A DNA stretch of 64,000 nucleotides from Scatosoma sp045645245 (GCA_045645245.1 JAZRIK010000104.1:9590-73589); one strand, 5' to 3'; positions 44,064 to 53,792 are shown, counted from the first letter of the stretch. Notes: a model not told the origin generated them from the letters alone. Program-made: numbers and translations.

Positions 44064-46130
44064 TTGAATAAAAGATCGAAATCAATCATTTGGATTATCG
44101 TAGGCGTACTGGTGTTTGCCGCACTCGCGATTTTTGTCGCCGATATGATCAACGCGTCGCAAACGGTGGACGTCGTTCAATTTTTAAGTAAGCTGGCGAA
44201 CGGCGAAATAAACGAAGTTTATATTGACGCGTACAAATGGACGGGTAAATACGTTGTTGATGGCAAAGTACAAGCAAGCTATAACGTTATTATGTCCGAA
44301 ATCTACGGATACGCGGATTTAGCGGCTTTTTGCACGGATCTTGGTAAAATAGGGGCTATATTTGGAATAACCGATTTTTCCGCAATGAACGTGACGTACT
44401 TTGAAATGACCGACCCCAACGCAGGCAGTATTTGGTCGAGCTTATTCCCCCTGCTTGGTATCGTGCTGGTTGCGATTATGTTCTGGCTGATTATGCGCAA
44501 CGCCGCAGGCGGCGCCGGCCCGAATATGAGCATCAATAAAACCAAGGCGCACGTGCAAAGCAACTTAAAGGTGCGCTTTACCGACGTGGCGGGCGCGGAA
44601 GAAGAAAAAGAAGAGCTGCAAGAAGTAGTCGAATTTTTGAAGAGTCCGAAAAAGTTTGCCGCGCTGGGTGCAAGAATTCCTTCCGGCGTGCTGTTGGTAG
44701 GCCCCCCGGGTACGGGTAAAACCTTGTTTGCGAAAGCGGTTGCAGGCGAAGCGGGCGTGCCGTTCTTCTCGGTGTCCGGCTCCGACTTTGTAGAAATGTA
44801 CGTGGGTGTGGGCGCAAAGCGTGTGCGCGATTTGTTTGATATGGCAAAGAAAAACCAACCCTGCATTATTTTCATCGACGAAATCGACGCAGTAGGCCGT
44901 CGTCGCGGCGCAGGTCTTGGCGGCGGGCACGACGAAAGAGAGCCAACCTTAAACCAAATTCTCGTGCAAATGAACGGCTTTGAAGCGAACGAAGGGATTA
45001 TCGTAATGACGGCAACCAACCGCGAAGATATTCTCGACCCCGCACTTCTTCGTCCCGGTCGTTTCGATAGAAGAATTAACGTGAACCTGCCCGACGTAAA
45101 GGGGCGCGAGCAAATTTTGAAGGTGCACGCAAGAAACAAGCCGATGGCGGCGGACGTCAACTTTAAGACGGTGGCGCGTATTACGGCGGGATTCTCGGGT
45201 GCAGAGCTTGCGAACCTGCTCAACGAAGCTGCGATTTTGGCGGCGCGCGCAGGCAAGAAAACCATCGGCAATTTAGAGCTTTACGACGGAATTAATAAAG
45301 TGCTTATGGGCCCGCAAAAGAAGAGCCGCGTTGTCACCGAATCGGACAAACGCTGCACGGCATATCACGAAGCGGGTCACGCGGTACTCGCTTGTCTTTG
45401 CAAGCATTGCGACCCCGTACACGAAGTTTCTATCATTCCCCGCGGCAGAGCGGCTGGCTATACGATGACTCGCCCCGAAACGGACGACAACGACGTGTCG
45501 TATAACAAGCTTATCGATAATATTTGTATGTCGCTGGGCGGCAGAGTTGCCGAAGAGTTGGTGATTCAAGACGTGACGACGGGCGCGAGTGCCGATTTGC
45601 AGCACGTTTCGTCGATTGCGCGTAGAATGGTCACGCAATGGGGTATGAGCGATAAGCTTGGGCTTGTGGCGTACGACAGCGACCAACCCGTTTTCGCGGG
45701 TATGGAATACGCACAGCAAAGCCGTGTGGGCTATTCGCAGGAAACGGCGGCGGCGATTGATAACGAAGTGAGAGCACTCATTTCCGAAGCGCACGCAAGG
45801 GCGACCAAACTCTTGAAAGAACACCGCAAGGTAATGGATAATATGTCGCGCGTTTTGGTGGAAAAGGAAACCATTTACACCGAAGAAGTGGCAATGCTGA
45901 TGAAGGGCGCCGACTGGAAGGAAGTAATTGCGTTTATGGACGAGCGCGAAAACGAGCATAAAGACAATCCGTTTGCGTTCGCGACCAAGCCCGATAAAGC
46001 GCACGTGATTGAAGAAATCGAAGCTGCGCCTATGACGGACGAAAACGCGGAGAATGCGCAAGAAAATAGTGTAGAAACGCAAGAAACGAGCGAAAACCAA
46101 ACGCCCGATAACGACGAAACGCAAGAATAA
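44064..46130 (+). CDS. ftsH: ATP-dependent zinc metalloprotease FtsH
   Basis: Membrane AAA+ protease for membrane and regulatory proteins. 688 residues. Two transmembrane helices (about 9-28 and 132-150) flank an external domain of about 100 residues. Walker A GPPGTGKT, Walker [11 protein letters not shown] and the SRH follow, then the zinc site HEAGH with a distal acidic ligand region in [11 protein letters not shown]. The start is TTG 44064 with AAGGAG eight bases upstream. Usual DEREQTLNQ reads DEREPTLNQ. The acidic Gln/Glu/Asn-rich tail is species-specific. Confidence 0.95.
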   Translation: MNKRSKSIIWIIVGVLVFAALAIFVADMINASQTVDVVQFLSKLANGEINEVYIDAYKWTGKYVVDGKVQASYNVIMSEIYGYADLAAFCTDLGKIGAIFGITDFSAMNVTYFEMTDPNAGSIWSSLFPLLGIVLVAIMFWLIMRNAAGGAGPNMSINKTKAHVQSNLKVRFTDVAGAEEEKEELQEVVEFLKSPKKFAALGARIPSGVLLVGPPGTGKTLFAKAVAGEAGVPFFSVSGSDFVEMYVGVGAKRVRDLFDMAKKNQPCIIFIDEIDAVGRRRGAGLGGGHDEREPTLNQILVQMNGFEANEGIIVMTATNREDILDPALLRPGRFDRRINVNLPDVKGREQILKVHARNKPMAADVNFKTVARITAGFSGAELANLLNEAAILAARAGKKTIGNLELYDGINKVLMGPQKKSRVVTESDKRCTAYHEAGHAVLACLCKHCDPVHEVSIIPRGRAAGYTMTRPETDDNDVSYNKLIDNICMSLGGRVAEELVIQDVTTGASADLQHVSSIARRMVTQWGMSDKLGLVAYDSDQPVFAGMEYAQQSRVGYSQETAAAIDNEVRALISEAHARATKLLKEHRKVMDNMSRVLVEKETIYTEEVAMLMKGADWKEVIAFMDERENEHKDNPFAFATKPDKAHVIEEIEAAPMTDENAENAQENSVETQETSENQTPDNDETQE

Positions 46131-46183
46131 AAATGAAAAATAGGGGGCGACGAAAGGGTTGCCCCTTATACATAAGGGGATTT

Positions 46184-47020
46184 ATGAGAAAAGCCAAAAA
46201 ACGCAAATCGTTTAATATCGAGTACGTGCAAAAGACGGTGCCAAGCTCACTCATTGACGCGCAGGCGGCGTTCGATTCGTTTGAGAAAAAGGACTTAAAA
46301 ACGCGCGCGGCGTATTTTATGCTGAACGGATTTCCTATTTTTGCCGTGAATGAAAAGGAAAACGGACGGTTTTTATTGCTTGCCGCCGACAGGGATTTTC
46401 ACGCGGCGAAGCTTGCGGGAATGCGCGAAAGCGAAGTGCGCGTGTACGCGTTCAACGACGAACACGCAGAATGCTTTTCTATCGTGGAGCGCATCAAAAC
46501 GGAAAAAATGAGCGCGATGGAAGAAGGGTATTTGATGAAGCGGCTCATCTCCGAGTTTGCCTTTACGCAAGACGATATAGCGGCACTCATCGGGCGTTCG
46601 CGTCCTGCCGTTGCGAATACCTTGCGGCTTTTGACGCTCGAACCGCAGGTGGTTGGGTTGATTGAAAGCGGAAAGCTTTCCGCAGGCCACGCGCGCACAC
46701 TCGTACGCGTGCCGAAAAGTCAGCAATACGCATTCGCTTGCGAAGCGATTAAGCGCGAGTATTCCGTACGCGAGATGGAACGCGCAGTGAAAGCGTTTTT
46801 AACTCCGCCCGAAGTGATGCAAGCGGAAAAGCAAGCCAAGGCGGCGGCGAAAAGCGAAGAGCTGAAAGCGTTTGTCGAGCGTATGCGCAGTGTATATCGC
46901 ACCAAGGTTTCGCTGATCGGGAATGATAAAAAGGGCAGAATTTACATCGATTATTACTCGCCCGAAGACTTGTACCGCTTTGAAGAATTTTTAGATATTA
47001 TCGAAAATACACTCTCGTAA
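46184..47020 (+). CDS. ParB/Noc-like protein with degenerate CTP site
   Basis: 278 residues with the ParB layout. In the N-domain the CTP-binding box, normally AGERRWRAAKLAG, reads AADRDFHAAKLAG. The parS-binding HTH is clear (FAFTQDDIAALIGRSRPAVANTLRLLTLE), followed by SGKLSAGHARTLV. The C-terminal part differs from canonical ParB. No ParA/Soj partner is in the window. AAGGGG precedes ATG 46184. A hairpin (46141-46168) separates it from ftsH. It may be a Noc-like nucleoid protein or a regulator. Confidence 0.8.
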   Translation: MRKAKKRKSFNIEYVQKTVPSSLIDAQAAFDSFEKKDLKTRAAYFMLNGFPIFAVNEKENGRFLLLAADRDFHAAKLAGMRESEVRVYAFNDEHAECFSIVERIKTEKMSAMEEGYLMKRLISEFAFTQDDIAALIGRSRPAVANTLRLLTLEPQVVGLIESGKLSAGHARTLVRVPKSQQYAFACEAIKREYSVREMERAVKAFLTPPEVMQAEKQAKAAAKSEELKAFVERMRSVYRTKVSLIGNDKKGRIYIDYYSPEDLYRFEEFLDIIENTLS

Positions 47021-47049
47021 AAATGTAAAAAATGCGATAATAAGCGCGA

Positions 47050-47080
47050 AAATCTCTCACACTAACCGTGGGGGATTTTT
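47050..47080 (+). terminator. terminator-like hairpin overlapping the spoVB ribosome site
   Basis: AAATCTCTCAC pairs with GTGGGGGATTT (with G-U pairs) around a 7-base loop, followed by T residues. The right arm contains GGGGGA, the ribosome site of the next gene. Confidence 0.6.
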
Positions 47081-47083
47081 ATT

Positions 47084-48442
47084 ATGGAAACAGAGAAAAA
47101 ACAGGGTTTTTTGAAGAGTGCGGCGACGATTGCGCTGGGCGGCTTCGTTGCCAAAGTAATCGGGGCGGTGTATCGCATTCCGCTCACCAACTGGATAGGC
47201 GGTAAGGGGATAGGGCTGTATCAGCTCGTTTACCCCATTTATTGCCTACTTTTAACGGTGTCCGCAACGGGAATTCCATCGTCGATTGCCAAGCTTACCG
47301 CCGAGCGAATCGGGCGCGGAGAGAGTGAAAAACCGCTTTTTTCTGCTGCGATGAAGCTGTTTGTCGCAATCGGGGTAATCGGCAGTATTTTGATGGTTTT
47401 GCTTGCGCCGATTTTGGCGAAAGCGCAGGGAAGCCAAGGGGTGTTATGGGGATATTATACGCTTGCGCCGTCGGTGGTTTTGGTGTCGGTGATTTCCGTT
47501 TTTAGGGGGTATTTTCAAGGCAAAAACAAGATGACGCCTACCGCCGCTTCGGAAATTTTGGAACAGGTTGTAAAGGTTGCAATCGGTTTGTTTTTCGCGT
47601 GGTTTTTCCGCGAGAATATCGAAAAAGCGGTGGTGTATTTATTGCTCGCCGTCACGATATCCGAAGCGGCTGCGCTTATCTATATGTGGGCGGTTTACCG
47701 CAGGGAAAACAAGCGCGGAATATCACAAAAAACACAAAACGACGGGGGCAGGGTTGCGATGAAAACAATTTTGCGTATGAGCTTACCCGTCACGGTGGGG
47801 TCTATTTTAATCCCTATTTCGTCGCTAATCGACAGCGTTTTTGCCGTGCGGCTGCTGGCAAGATACGCAGAAAACGCCGTCACGCTATACGGCTTATTTT
47901 CAGGCGGCGCAGTGACGATTATTAACCTGCCCGTGTCCATTTGTTATGGAATTGCCGCGGCTTCTATTCCAGCCGTTGCAAAAGCCAAAGCGCAAGCCGA
48001 AAAAGGACAAATTAGCGCAAAACAAGTGAAAAAGCGTTGGCTCATTTCGCTTGGAGTGACGGTGCTCGTAAGCTTGCCTGCCGCGGTGGCGTTATTCTTT
48101 TTTGCAAGCCCTGCGGTGAAGATTATATTCCGCAGTTTAAGTGCGGAAGAGAGTGAAATTATGATAAAGCTCGTACAAATATTTTCTTTATCGGCGTTCA
48201 CGCTCTCGTGCGCGCAAACGCTGTCCGCGTGCTTGACGGCGCAGGGGAAACCGCAGCACTCGGCGTTTGGTATGGCGGTGGGAATGACGGTAAAAACCAT
48301 CGCGTATCTATTTTTATTACAAAATCCGCAATTTTCCGTTTTTGGCTTGGCGTATGCGACAAATTTGGGATATTTGGTTGCTTTTTTATTCGATTTGTTG
48401 TATAATTTTCTCGTATCGAAAGAAAAAATTAAAAATCTATGA
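47084..48442 (+). CDS. SpoVB/YabM-type polysaccharide exporter (MurJ/MOP superfamily)
   Basis: 452 residues with about thirteen to fourteen helices. N-terminal GFLKSAATIALGGFVAKVIG and YRIPLTNWIGGKGIGLYQLVYPIY are typical of SpoVB/YabM flippases for lipid-linked wall precursors, with a role in cortex or wall synthesis. The loop at about 220-228 (NDGGRVAMK) coincides with a dispersed-repeat-like sequence. The next gene is yabN/mazG, the conserved yabM-yabN order. Which of the several Firmicute paralogues it is cannot be decided. Confidence 0.88.
   Translation: METEKKQGFLKSAATIALGGFVAKVIGAVYRIPLTNWIGGKGIGLYQLVYPIYCLLLTVSATGIPSSIAKLTAERIGRGESEKPLFSAAMKLFVAIGVIGSILMVLLAPILAKAQGSQGVLWGYYTLAPSVVLVSVISVFRGYFQGKNKMTPTAASEILEQVVKVAIGLFFAWFFRENIEKAVVYLLLAVTISEAAALIYMWAVYRRENKRGISQKTQNDGGRVAMKTILRMSLPVTVGSILIPISSLIDSVFAVRLLARYAENAVTLYGLFSGGAVTIINLPVSICYGIAAASIPAVAKAKAQAEKGQISAKQVKKRWLISLGVTVLVSLPAAVALFFFASPAVKIIFRSLSAEESEIMIKLVQIFSLSAFTLSCAQTLSACLTAQGKPQHSAFGMAVGMTVKTIAYLFLLQNPQFSVFGLAYATNLGYLVAFLFDLLYNFLVSKEKIKNL
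47744..47763 (+). repeat. dispersed short repeat, copy l (inside spoVB-like gene)
   Basis: GGGGGCAGGGTTGCGATGAA, two differences from the consensus, in frame in a cytosolic loop between membrane helices. Confidence 0.5.
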
Positions 48443-48471
48443 TTTTTACAGCGCAAAAACGGAGAGAAAGA

Positions 48472-49908
48472 ATGATTACGATTATCGGGCTTGGAAACGA
48501 AAAAGGCGATTTGACCAAACGCGGCGAAGAAGCGATTTTACGCGCCGTTCAAGCGGGTGGAAAAGTACTCGTGCGGACGGCACTCACTCGTTCCTATCAA
48601 ACGGTAGTAGAGCTGGGCGTTGAACATACTTGCTTGGATAGCGTGTATGAAAGCAGCCGAAATTTTGCAACACTCACGAGAAATTTAGCGAAAGCGGTGG
48701 CAAACGCAGGCGAAAACGTCGTGTATCTCGTGGACGGAAGCGCGAGCGAAGACGCGTCCGCGAAAATTTTAATCAAGCGCTTCAAAAGTAAAGTGCAAGT
48801 AATCGACGGCGTTTCCAAGGTGACGGAAATCGCTCGGCTGGCGAATTTCAAAAACTGTTCTTATACCGCCGTGTCGGCGTACGAGCTTTTTGAAAAGTCG
48901 GAAAAGGGCGCGTTGGGCTTGCCGCTACTTGTGTATGATATCGATGATAGAGCGTTTGCGAGCGACGTAAAGCTGTTGCTGGGCGAAAAATTTGGCGAAG
49001 AAACGACCGCGCAGTATATTTGCCAAGGCAAAGCAAAGAAAATATCGCTTTTTGAACTCGACCGCGCGAAAACATACGATTATACGTCCGCCGTTGCCAT
49101 CGAAGAACAAGACCTGCTTTGTAAAAAACGTTTCACGTTAAACGATTTACAGCAAATAATTTACCGTTTGCGCGCGCCGAACGGCTGTCCTTGGGATAGA
49201 GTGCAAACGCACGAGAGTATTAAAATGGCGGCTGTGGAAGAAGTATATGAGCTGGTGGACGCCATTGATAAGCAGGACGATGATAAAATTTTAGAAGAAA
49301 CGGGCGACGTGCTGATGCAGGTGGTATTCCACGCCGTAATGAAGGAAGAAACGGGGGTGTTTACACTCACCGATATTATTTCAAATTTATGTGAAAAGCT
49401 GATTTTCAGACATTCGCACGTGTTCGGCACGGACGGGGCGAATAATGCAAGCGACGCGCTGTCTATTTGGGAAAAGAATAAGATGAAGGAAAAGCACCAA
49501 GAAACGTACGGCGACACGGTTGCCGACGTGCCCAAGTGCTTCCCTGCCGCGCTGCGTGCGCAAAAGGTGGGCAAGCGCGCCGCCAAAGCGGGTTTGGATT
49601 TTGCGAGCGTCGAAGACGCCGCTGCTCGCTTGCGCGAAGAGCTGGACGAGTTTTTCCTTGCGAGAAAATCGGGCAATCAAGACGAGATGGAAAAGGAGCT
49701 TGGCGACGTGCTCTTTGCCGCAATCAACGTAGGGCGCAAAGCAGGGTGCGACGCGGAAAAAGCGCTCAAAGAAAGCACCGAGCGTTTCGCCGCGCGGTTT
49801 ATCCTTGCCGAGCAAAAAGCGCTTGCCGACGGAAAGGTAGTCACCGAGCTTTCCGAGAGTGAATGGGATAACTATTATTTGCAAGCCAAAAACGAGCTGA
49901 AAAAGTAA
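48472..49908 (+). CDS. yabN: MazG-family pyrophosphohydrolase fused to tetrapyrrole-methylase-like domain (YabN)
   Basis: 478 residues. The N-terminal half (MITIIGLGNEKGDLTKRGEE) resembles SAM-dependent tetrapyrrole methylases. The C-terminal half is a double MazG domain with LRAPNGCPWDRVQTHESIKM, EEVYELVDAID and the EExxE/DxxD-type ligands in EETGDVLMQVVFH, repeated as LREELDEFFLA and EKELGDVLFAAIN. MazG hydrolyses NTPs or ppGpp. GGAGAG fits ATG 48472; an in-frame ATG 33 bases upstream overlaps the previous gene. Confidence 0.93.
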   Translation: MITIIGLGNEKGDLTKRGEEAILRAVQAGGKVLVRTALTRSYQTVVELGVEHTCLDSVYESSRNFATLTRNLAKAVANAGENVVYLVDGSASEDASAKILIKRFKSKVQVIDGVSKVTEIARLANFKNCSYTAVSAYELFEKSEKGALGLPLLVYDIDDRAFASDVKLLLGEKFGEETTAQYICQGKAKKISLFELDRAKTYDYTSAVAIEEQDLLCKKRFTLNDLQQIIYRLRAPNGCPWDRVQTHESIKMAAVEEVYELVDAIDKQDDDKILEETGDVLMQVVFHAVMKEETGVFTLTDIISNLCEKLIFRHSHVFGTDGANNASDALSIWEKNKMKEKHQETYGDTVADVPKCFPAALRAQKVGKRAAKAGLDFASVEDAAARLREELDEFFLARKSGNQDEMEKELGDVLFAAINVGRKAGCDAEKALKESTERFAARFILAEQKALADGKVVTELSESEWDNYYLQAKNELKK

Positions 49909-49914
49909 AACCAA

Positions 49915-49934
49915 GGGGGCAGGTATGCGATTAA
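49915..49934 (+). repeat. dispersed short repeat, copy m (start of dus)
   Basis: GGGGGCAGGTATGCGATTAA. The repeat supplies both the G-rich ribosome site and the ATG start codon of dus. Confidence 0.7.
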
Positions 49935-50866
49935 CGCCGATTTCTATCGGGAACGTGACAATAAAAAACAACGTGTTTTTAGCGCCGCTTGCGGGATATA
50001 CCAACTATGGTATGCGCCGACTTTGCAAGGAGCTTGGCGCAGGGCTTTGTTATAGCGAAATGGTGAGCGCAAAGGGCTTAAAATACGGCAGCGAGAATAC
50101 CGAAGAGCTTTTATATACCGACGAAGCGGAAGGGCTGACGGCGGCGCAAATTTTTGGCAGCGAACCGCAAACAATGCGCCTTGCGTGCGAGCACGAAAAG
50201 CTTACGCCATTCCCTATCGTGGATATTAATATGGGCTGTCCCGTACCGAAAATTTATAAAAACGGCGAAGGGAGCGCGCTGCTCGAAAACCCGATTTTAG
50301 CCGAAGAAATTGTTAAAGAATGCGTAAAAAGCGGTAAAATTATTACGGTAAAAATGCGTATCGGCGTGCGCAGCGGCGAATACGTGACCAAAGAATTTGC
50401 CAAGCGAATGGAAGGGGCGGGCGCGAGTGCGATTACCATTCACGGCAGGACGCGGGATAAAATGTATTCAGGCGAAGTGAACTTTGCGCAAATTGCGGCG
50501 GCAAAAAATGCGGTGAAAATTCCTATCATTGCCAACGGCGGGGTGTTCTCAAACGCGGACGCGGAAACGCTGATCAATGAAACGGGCGCGGACGGCGTGA
50601 TGGTCGCAAGAGCGGCGCTTTTTAACCCGCAGGTGTTTTGCGAGCTGACGGGTTCGCCCATGCAAAGCAAGTGGGAAATATTTCAAAAACAACTCAAATG
50701 GACAAGGCAGGTATGCGACGAACGCTTTACGACGGTGTTTATGCGCAAGATGGCGGCGTTCTACGTAAAGGGCGAGCGGGGGGCTGCGGCGTATAAAGAA
50801 CGGTTGTTTCAAGCAAGCACGCCCGAAGAAGTGTTGGCAATCGCCAAAGAAATTTGGGATAAATAA
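49925..50866 (+). CDS. dus: tRNA-dihydrouridine synthase (DusB type)
   Basis: FMN enzyme that reduces uridines in tRNA. 313 residues with LAPLAGYTNYGMRRLC at the start, catalytic Cys in NMGCPVPKI, FMN-phosphate region VKMRIGVRSG, ITIHGRTRDKMYSG, and ANGGVFSNADAE. The start lies within a dispersed-repeat copy. It follows yabN by 16 bp and precedes a YcxB-like gene by 13 bp, probably one transcript. Confidence 0.94.
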   Translation: MRLTPISIGNVTIKNNVFLAPLAGYTNYGMRRLCKELGAGLCYSEMVSAKGLKYGSENTEELLYTDEAEGLTAAQIFGSEPQTMRLACEHEKLTPFPIVDINMGCPVPKIYKNGEGSALLENPILAEEIVKECVKSGKIITVKMRIGVRSGEYVTKEFAKRMEGAGASAITIHGRTRDKMYSGEVNFAQIAAAKNAVKIPIIANGGVFSNADAETLINETGADGVMVARAALFNPQVFCELTGSPMQSKWEIFQKQLKWTRQVCDERFTTVFMRKMAAFYVKGERGAAAYKERLFQASTPEEVLAIAKEIWDK

Positions 50867-50879
50867 AAAGGAGTAAAAT

Positions 50880-51461
50880 ATGGAACAAAAAACGCAAGAA
50901 CAAATGATTTTGGTGACAACGGAAGAAATGAGTTCAACGATGGGAAATCTTTTAATTGAAAATGAAACACCCATGACAAAAGCGACCGTGAAAGAATACG
51001 TAAAACCGATTAAAACGCTTGGGATTTTGATGTTGAGTTTAGGTGTTTTACTTGGCGTGTTAAATAGATTCGGCGTTATTATGGAAGAATTGTTTTTTAT
51101 ATGTGCGGCGTTTAGTTTTTTAGGAATGTTCGTTGGGTTAGTGCTTTGTTTATTAGCGTGGAAACACGTTAAAAATCCCACATTTAAGGATGGGGTAAAA
51201 AACGTATATTCTTTTTATGAAAACGGAATTATTATTCGAGGGTTTGATGAAACGCAAAAGAGCGTTGGAGAAATTGCTTTTGAAGAAATTACGAAAATTA
51301 CAGACTCGGGCTGTTTTTACATAATCAATATCGGGCAAATTGCTTATTTGGTCGATGATAGAAAGTTTACGGTGGGAGATGCTGCGCAGTTTCGTAAACT
51401 CTTGCAAGAAAAATGCAATCCAAAGATGATTAAATTAAGAGAAAAGCGTCACCACTTGTAA
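50880..51461 (+). CDS. YcxB-like membrane protein, function unknown
   Basis: 193 residues. Two membrane helices (about 45-65 and 70-95) follow a polar N-terminus. The C-terminal cytosolic part (VYSFYENGIIIRGFDETQKSV, IAFEEITKITDSGCFYIIN) resembles the YcxB-like domain. Base composition is more AT-rich than its neighbours. AAGGAG precedes the ATG. It ends the dus transcript before the fba promoter. Confidence 0.65.
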   Translation: MEQKTQEQMILVTTEEMSSTMGNLLIENETPMTKATVKEYVKPIKTLGILMLSLGVLLGVLNRFGVIMEELFFICAAFSFLGMFVGLVLCLLAWKHVKNPTFKDGVKNVYSFYENGIIIRGFDETQKSVGEIAFEEITKITDSGCFYIINIGQIAYLVDDRKFTVGDAAQFRKLLQEKCNPKMIKLREKRHHL

Positions 51462-51507
51462 AAAAGTAAATATTTGATGAAAATACATAAAAACAGCGTG
51501 CATTTAA

Positions 51508-51536
51508 TTGCTTTTTTTATTAAAATACGATATAAT
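51508..51536 (+). promoter_or_regulatory. promoter for fba
   Basis: TTGCTT (51508-51513), 17 bp, TATAAT (51531-51536). Confidence 0.7.
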
Positions 51537-51595
51537 ATTTTTCGGTAAACGCGTGTTTATCGAGAGAAATAAAGATTAAAGTTAGGAGAAAAATT

Positions 51596-52531
51596 ATGCC
51601 TTTGGTGACAACGAAAGAAATGTTTGCAAAAGCGTATGCAGGTAAGTATGCAATCGGTGCGTTTAACGTAAACAATATGGAAATGATTCAAGCAATCGTA
51701 GAAGCGGCGAATGAAGAAAAATCGCCCGTTATTTTGCAAGTATCGGCAGGCGCGAGAAAATATGCGAACCCCGTATATTTAAGACATCTCGTAGCGGCGG
51801 CTGCGGAAACGACGGATATTCCCCTTGCAATGCACCTTGACCACGGCGCGGACTTTGAAATTTGCAAAGCGTCCATCGACAGCGGCTTTACTTCGGTTAT
51901 GATTGACGCATCGTCCCACCCTTGGGAAGAAAATATCGCGATCACGAAAAAGGTAGTTGAATACGCGCACGACCACGGCGTAGTGGTAGAAGCAGAGCTT
52001 GGTAAGCTTGCAGGTATCGAAGACGACGTAAACGTTGACGCGGCAGACGCGCAATTCACGTCCCCCGACGAAGTGGAAGAATTCACGCAAAGAACGGGTA
52101 TCGACTCGCTTGCAATCGCAATTGGTACCAGCCACGGCGCGTACAAATTCAAACCCGGTCAAGACCCCAAGCTTCGCTTGGATATTTTGGAAGAAATCGG
52201 CAACAGATTGCCCGGCTTCCCCATCGTTTTGCACGGCGCATCGTCCGTTCCCCAAGACAAAGTGGCTATCGTCAATCAGTTTGGCGGTCATATGCCCGAC
52301 GCAATCGGTATTCCCGAAAGCGAGCTTCGTAAAGCGGCGCAAATGGCGGATTGCAAAATCAATATCGACAGCGACCTTCGCGTAGCGTTCACGGCGGCGC
52401 TTCGTAAGCACTTTAACGATTTCCCCGGTCACTTCGACCCCCGTCAATACCTTGGCGACGCGCGTGCTTGGATGAAAGAAATGGTTAAACACAAAATCGT
52501 CAACGTGCTTGGCTCGGCTGGCAAAATCTAA
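51596..52531 (+). CDS. fba: fructose-bisphosphate aldolase, class II
   Basis: Zinc-dependent cleavage of fructose-1,6-bisphosphate in glycolysis. 311 residues. Substrate region YAIGAFNVNNMEMIQAI, zinc and catalytic region AMHLDHGADFE, VVVEAELGKLAG, GTSHGAYKF, and LHGASSVP with another zinc His. Codon use looks highly biased (GGT, CGT, AAC), as expected for an abundant enzyme. TTAGGAG lies before the ATG. Monocistronic between promoter and terminator. Confidence 0.96.
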   Translation: MPLVTTKEMFAKAYAGKYAIGAFNVNNMEMIQAIVEAANEEKSPVILQVSAGARKYANPVYLRHLVAAAAETTDIPLAMHLDHGADFEICKASIDSGFTSVMIDASSHPWEENIAITKKVVEYAHDHGVVVEAELGKLAGIEDDVNVDAADAQFTSPDEVEEFTQRTGIDSLAIAIGTSHGAYKFKPGQDPKLRLDILEEIGNRLPGFPIVLHGASSVPQDKVAIVNQFGGHMPDAIGIPESELRKAAQMADCKINIDSDLRVAFTAALRKHFNDFPGHFDPRQYLGDARAWMKEMVKHKIVNVLGSAGKI

Positions 52532-52547
52532 AACTTAAACGAATATA

Positions 52548-52584
52548 AAAAGCGGAGTTTTCCATATCGAAAACTCCGCTTTAA
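52548..52584 (+). terminator. terminator after fba
   Basis: AAAGCGGAGTTTTC/GAAAACTCCGCTTT stem with a 6-base loop. Confidence 0.8.
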
Positions 52585-52674
52585 CGTTGTGTTTTTAGAT
52601 TCTTAATTTCGCTTGCGCTATATTCAGAAAGACGGTATGGGGCAAAATAAAAAAAAGCATTTTTCCCATTCATC

Positions 52675-52695
52675 GGGGGGCAGGTACGCGATGAA
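52675..52695 (+). repeat. dispersed short repeat, copy o (fba-DUF898 gap)
   Basis: GGGGGCAGGTACGCGATGAA at 52676-52695, intergenic, between two convergent terminators. Confidence 0.75.
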
Positions 52696-52728
52696 TAAAA
52701 AAAACGGCGAGTTTTACACTCGCCGTTT
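52695..52728 (-). terminator. terminator of the DUF898-like gene
   Basis: AAACGGCGAGT/ACTCGCCGTTT stem, followed on the minus strand by a long T run. Confidence 0.8.
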
Positions 52729-52743
52729 CGTATATCAAAGAAG

Positions 52744-53457
52744 TTAATTATTTTGCGTAGGTTGGTTAAAATTTTGCATAGGATAGCCGTAGTTTGCCAT
52801 AGGCGCATAAGGGAACGGCATCGCAGGGAAGGACATAGGTGCGGGTGCCATAATGGGTGCTGCCGCGGGCATCGGTTGTTGCATATACGGATTTGCCATA
52901 GGCGCAACGGGTGCGGGTGCATACGTTGCGTTAAAGGCAGGTTGTTGTTGGCAAACAACAGGGGTGGGGTCTTCCATAACCGTTTTGGAAGTAGTCCACT
53001 TTTTCACTTTAATAGGCAACCAAAGTGCGTAAATGCAAACGGTGATAACAGTAAAGAACAACCATTTGAGCATATTACCGAACAAGCCCCAAGCACAGCC
53101 CTTGAACTTTAAGCGTTTGCCGTTGATTTTCGTGTGGCGAACTTTCCAACGAGTGAAAACAACGGACGACCAAGCGATTGCAAAAAATACGCCGAGCAAC
53201 ACCAAAACGCCTGCTGCAGCAAGGAAGAGAATATTACCCTCAAGAATCGCTTCCACGCTCAAATTTTCTAAATCGATCGAGCCGGTAAAATACAAAAGCG
53301 CGCCTGCTGCAAGGACGGGAATAATCAACCCGCCAAGGAAAGCAAGGAAGGTGAGCAAGCAAGTGCCAATCAAGCCCAAAAGACCGCCGTCAAATTGGCT
53401 TGCAGGTACACTTGCGGGTACGTTTTTCACACAAAGCGTAGGTTTCTTTTTCGCCAT
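52744..53457 (-). CDS. DUF898-like membrane protein with Pro/Ala/Met-rich tail
   Basis: 237 residues. Three to four membrane helices include LIGTCLLTFLAFLGGLIIPVLA and MLKWLFFTVITVCIYALWLP. The motif RWKVRHTKINGKRLKFKGCAWGLFG is typical of the DUF898 (YjgN-like) family. After residue about 165 the tail is low-complexity (APAPVAPMANPY, PMSFPAMPFPYAP). Function unknown. TAGGAG lies upstream. Its promoter is a perfect consensus with a palindrome between promoter and gene. Confidence 0.8.
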   Translation of the reverse strand: MAKKKPTLCVKNVPASVPASQFDGGLLGLIGTCLLTFLAFLGGLIIPVLAAGALLYFTGSIDLENLSVEAILEGNILFLAAAGVLVLLGVFFAIAWSSVVFTRWKVRHTKINGKRLKFKGCAWGLFGNMLKWLFFTVITVCIYALWLPIKVKKWTTSKTVMEDPTPVVCQQQPAFNATYAPAPVAPMANPYMQQPMPAAAPIMAPAPMSFPAMPFPYAPMANYGYPMQNFNQPTQNN

Positions 53458-53496
53458 AATCGTTAACTCCTAAAAGGTTTATCTAAAATGGATTGA

Positions 53497-53550
53497 TACA
53501 ATATACGATTGTACATACTTTATTATACTACAAAAAAATAATATTGTCAA
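53497..53550 (-). promoter_or_regulatory. consensus promoter and candidate operator for DUF898-like gene
   Basis: Minus strand TTGACA (53550-53545), 17 bp, TATAAT (53527-53522). The palindrome TACAAT-ATACG-ATTGTA (53497-53513) lies just after the start point and could be an operator. Confidence 0.75.
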
Positions 53551-53673
53551 TACTTGTGGGGCAGGAAAAACGCGGTTTTTTACTTTTTTTATAGTCGCGC
53601 GCGCACGTAAGAGAAATAAACGAAAAATCGGAAGAAAAACACAAAGAATTTTGTCAACGCTCGTGTAAAATTA

Positions 53674-53702
53674 TTGACGAAAGGGAAAAAGTATGGTAGA
53701 AT
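53674..53702 (+). promoter_or_regulatory. promoter for gapA
   Basis: TTGACG (53674-53679), 17 bp, TAGAAT (53697-53702). The rest of the 335-bp gap holds only this and the divergent promoter at 53522-53550. Confidence 0.75.
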
Positions 53703-53792
53703 ATTATCGGACGAAAAGAGTTTCCACTTTTTTCCGTTTGCAAAAAAATAAAAAATAATTAAAATTTTTTCATAGAAAGGAGAAAAAAAACT

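Noticed and set aside
44303..46124. Two long open frames (322 and 283 codons) opposite ftsH
   Set aside because: Shadows of the well-supported ftsH frame with no recognisable motif.
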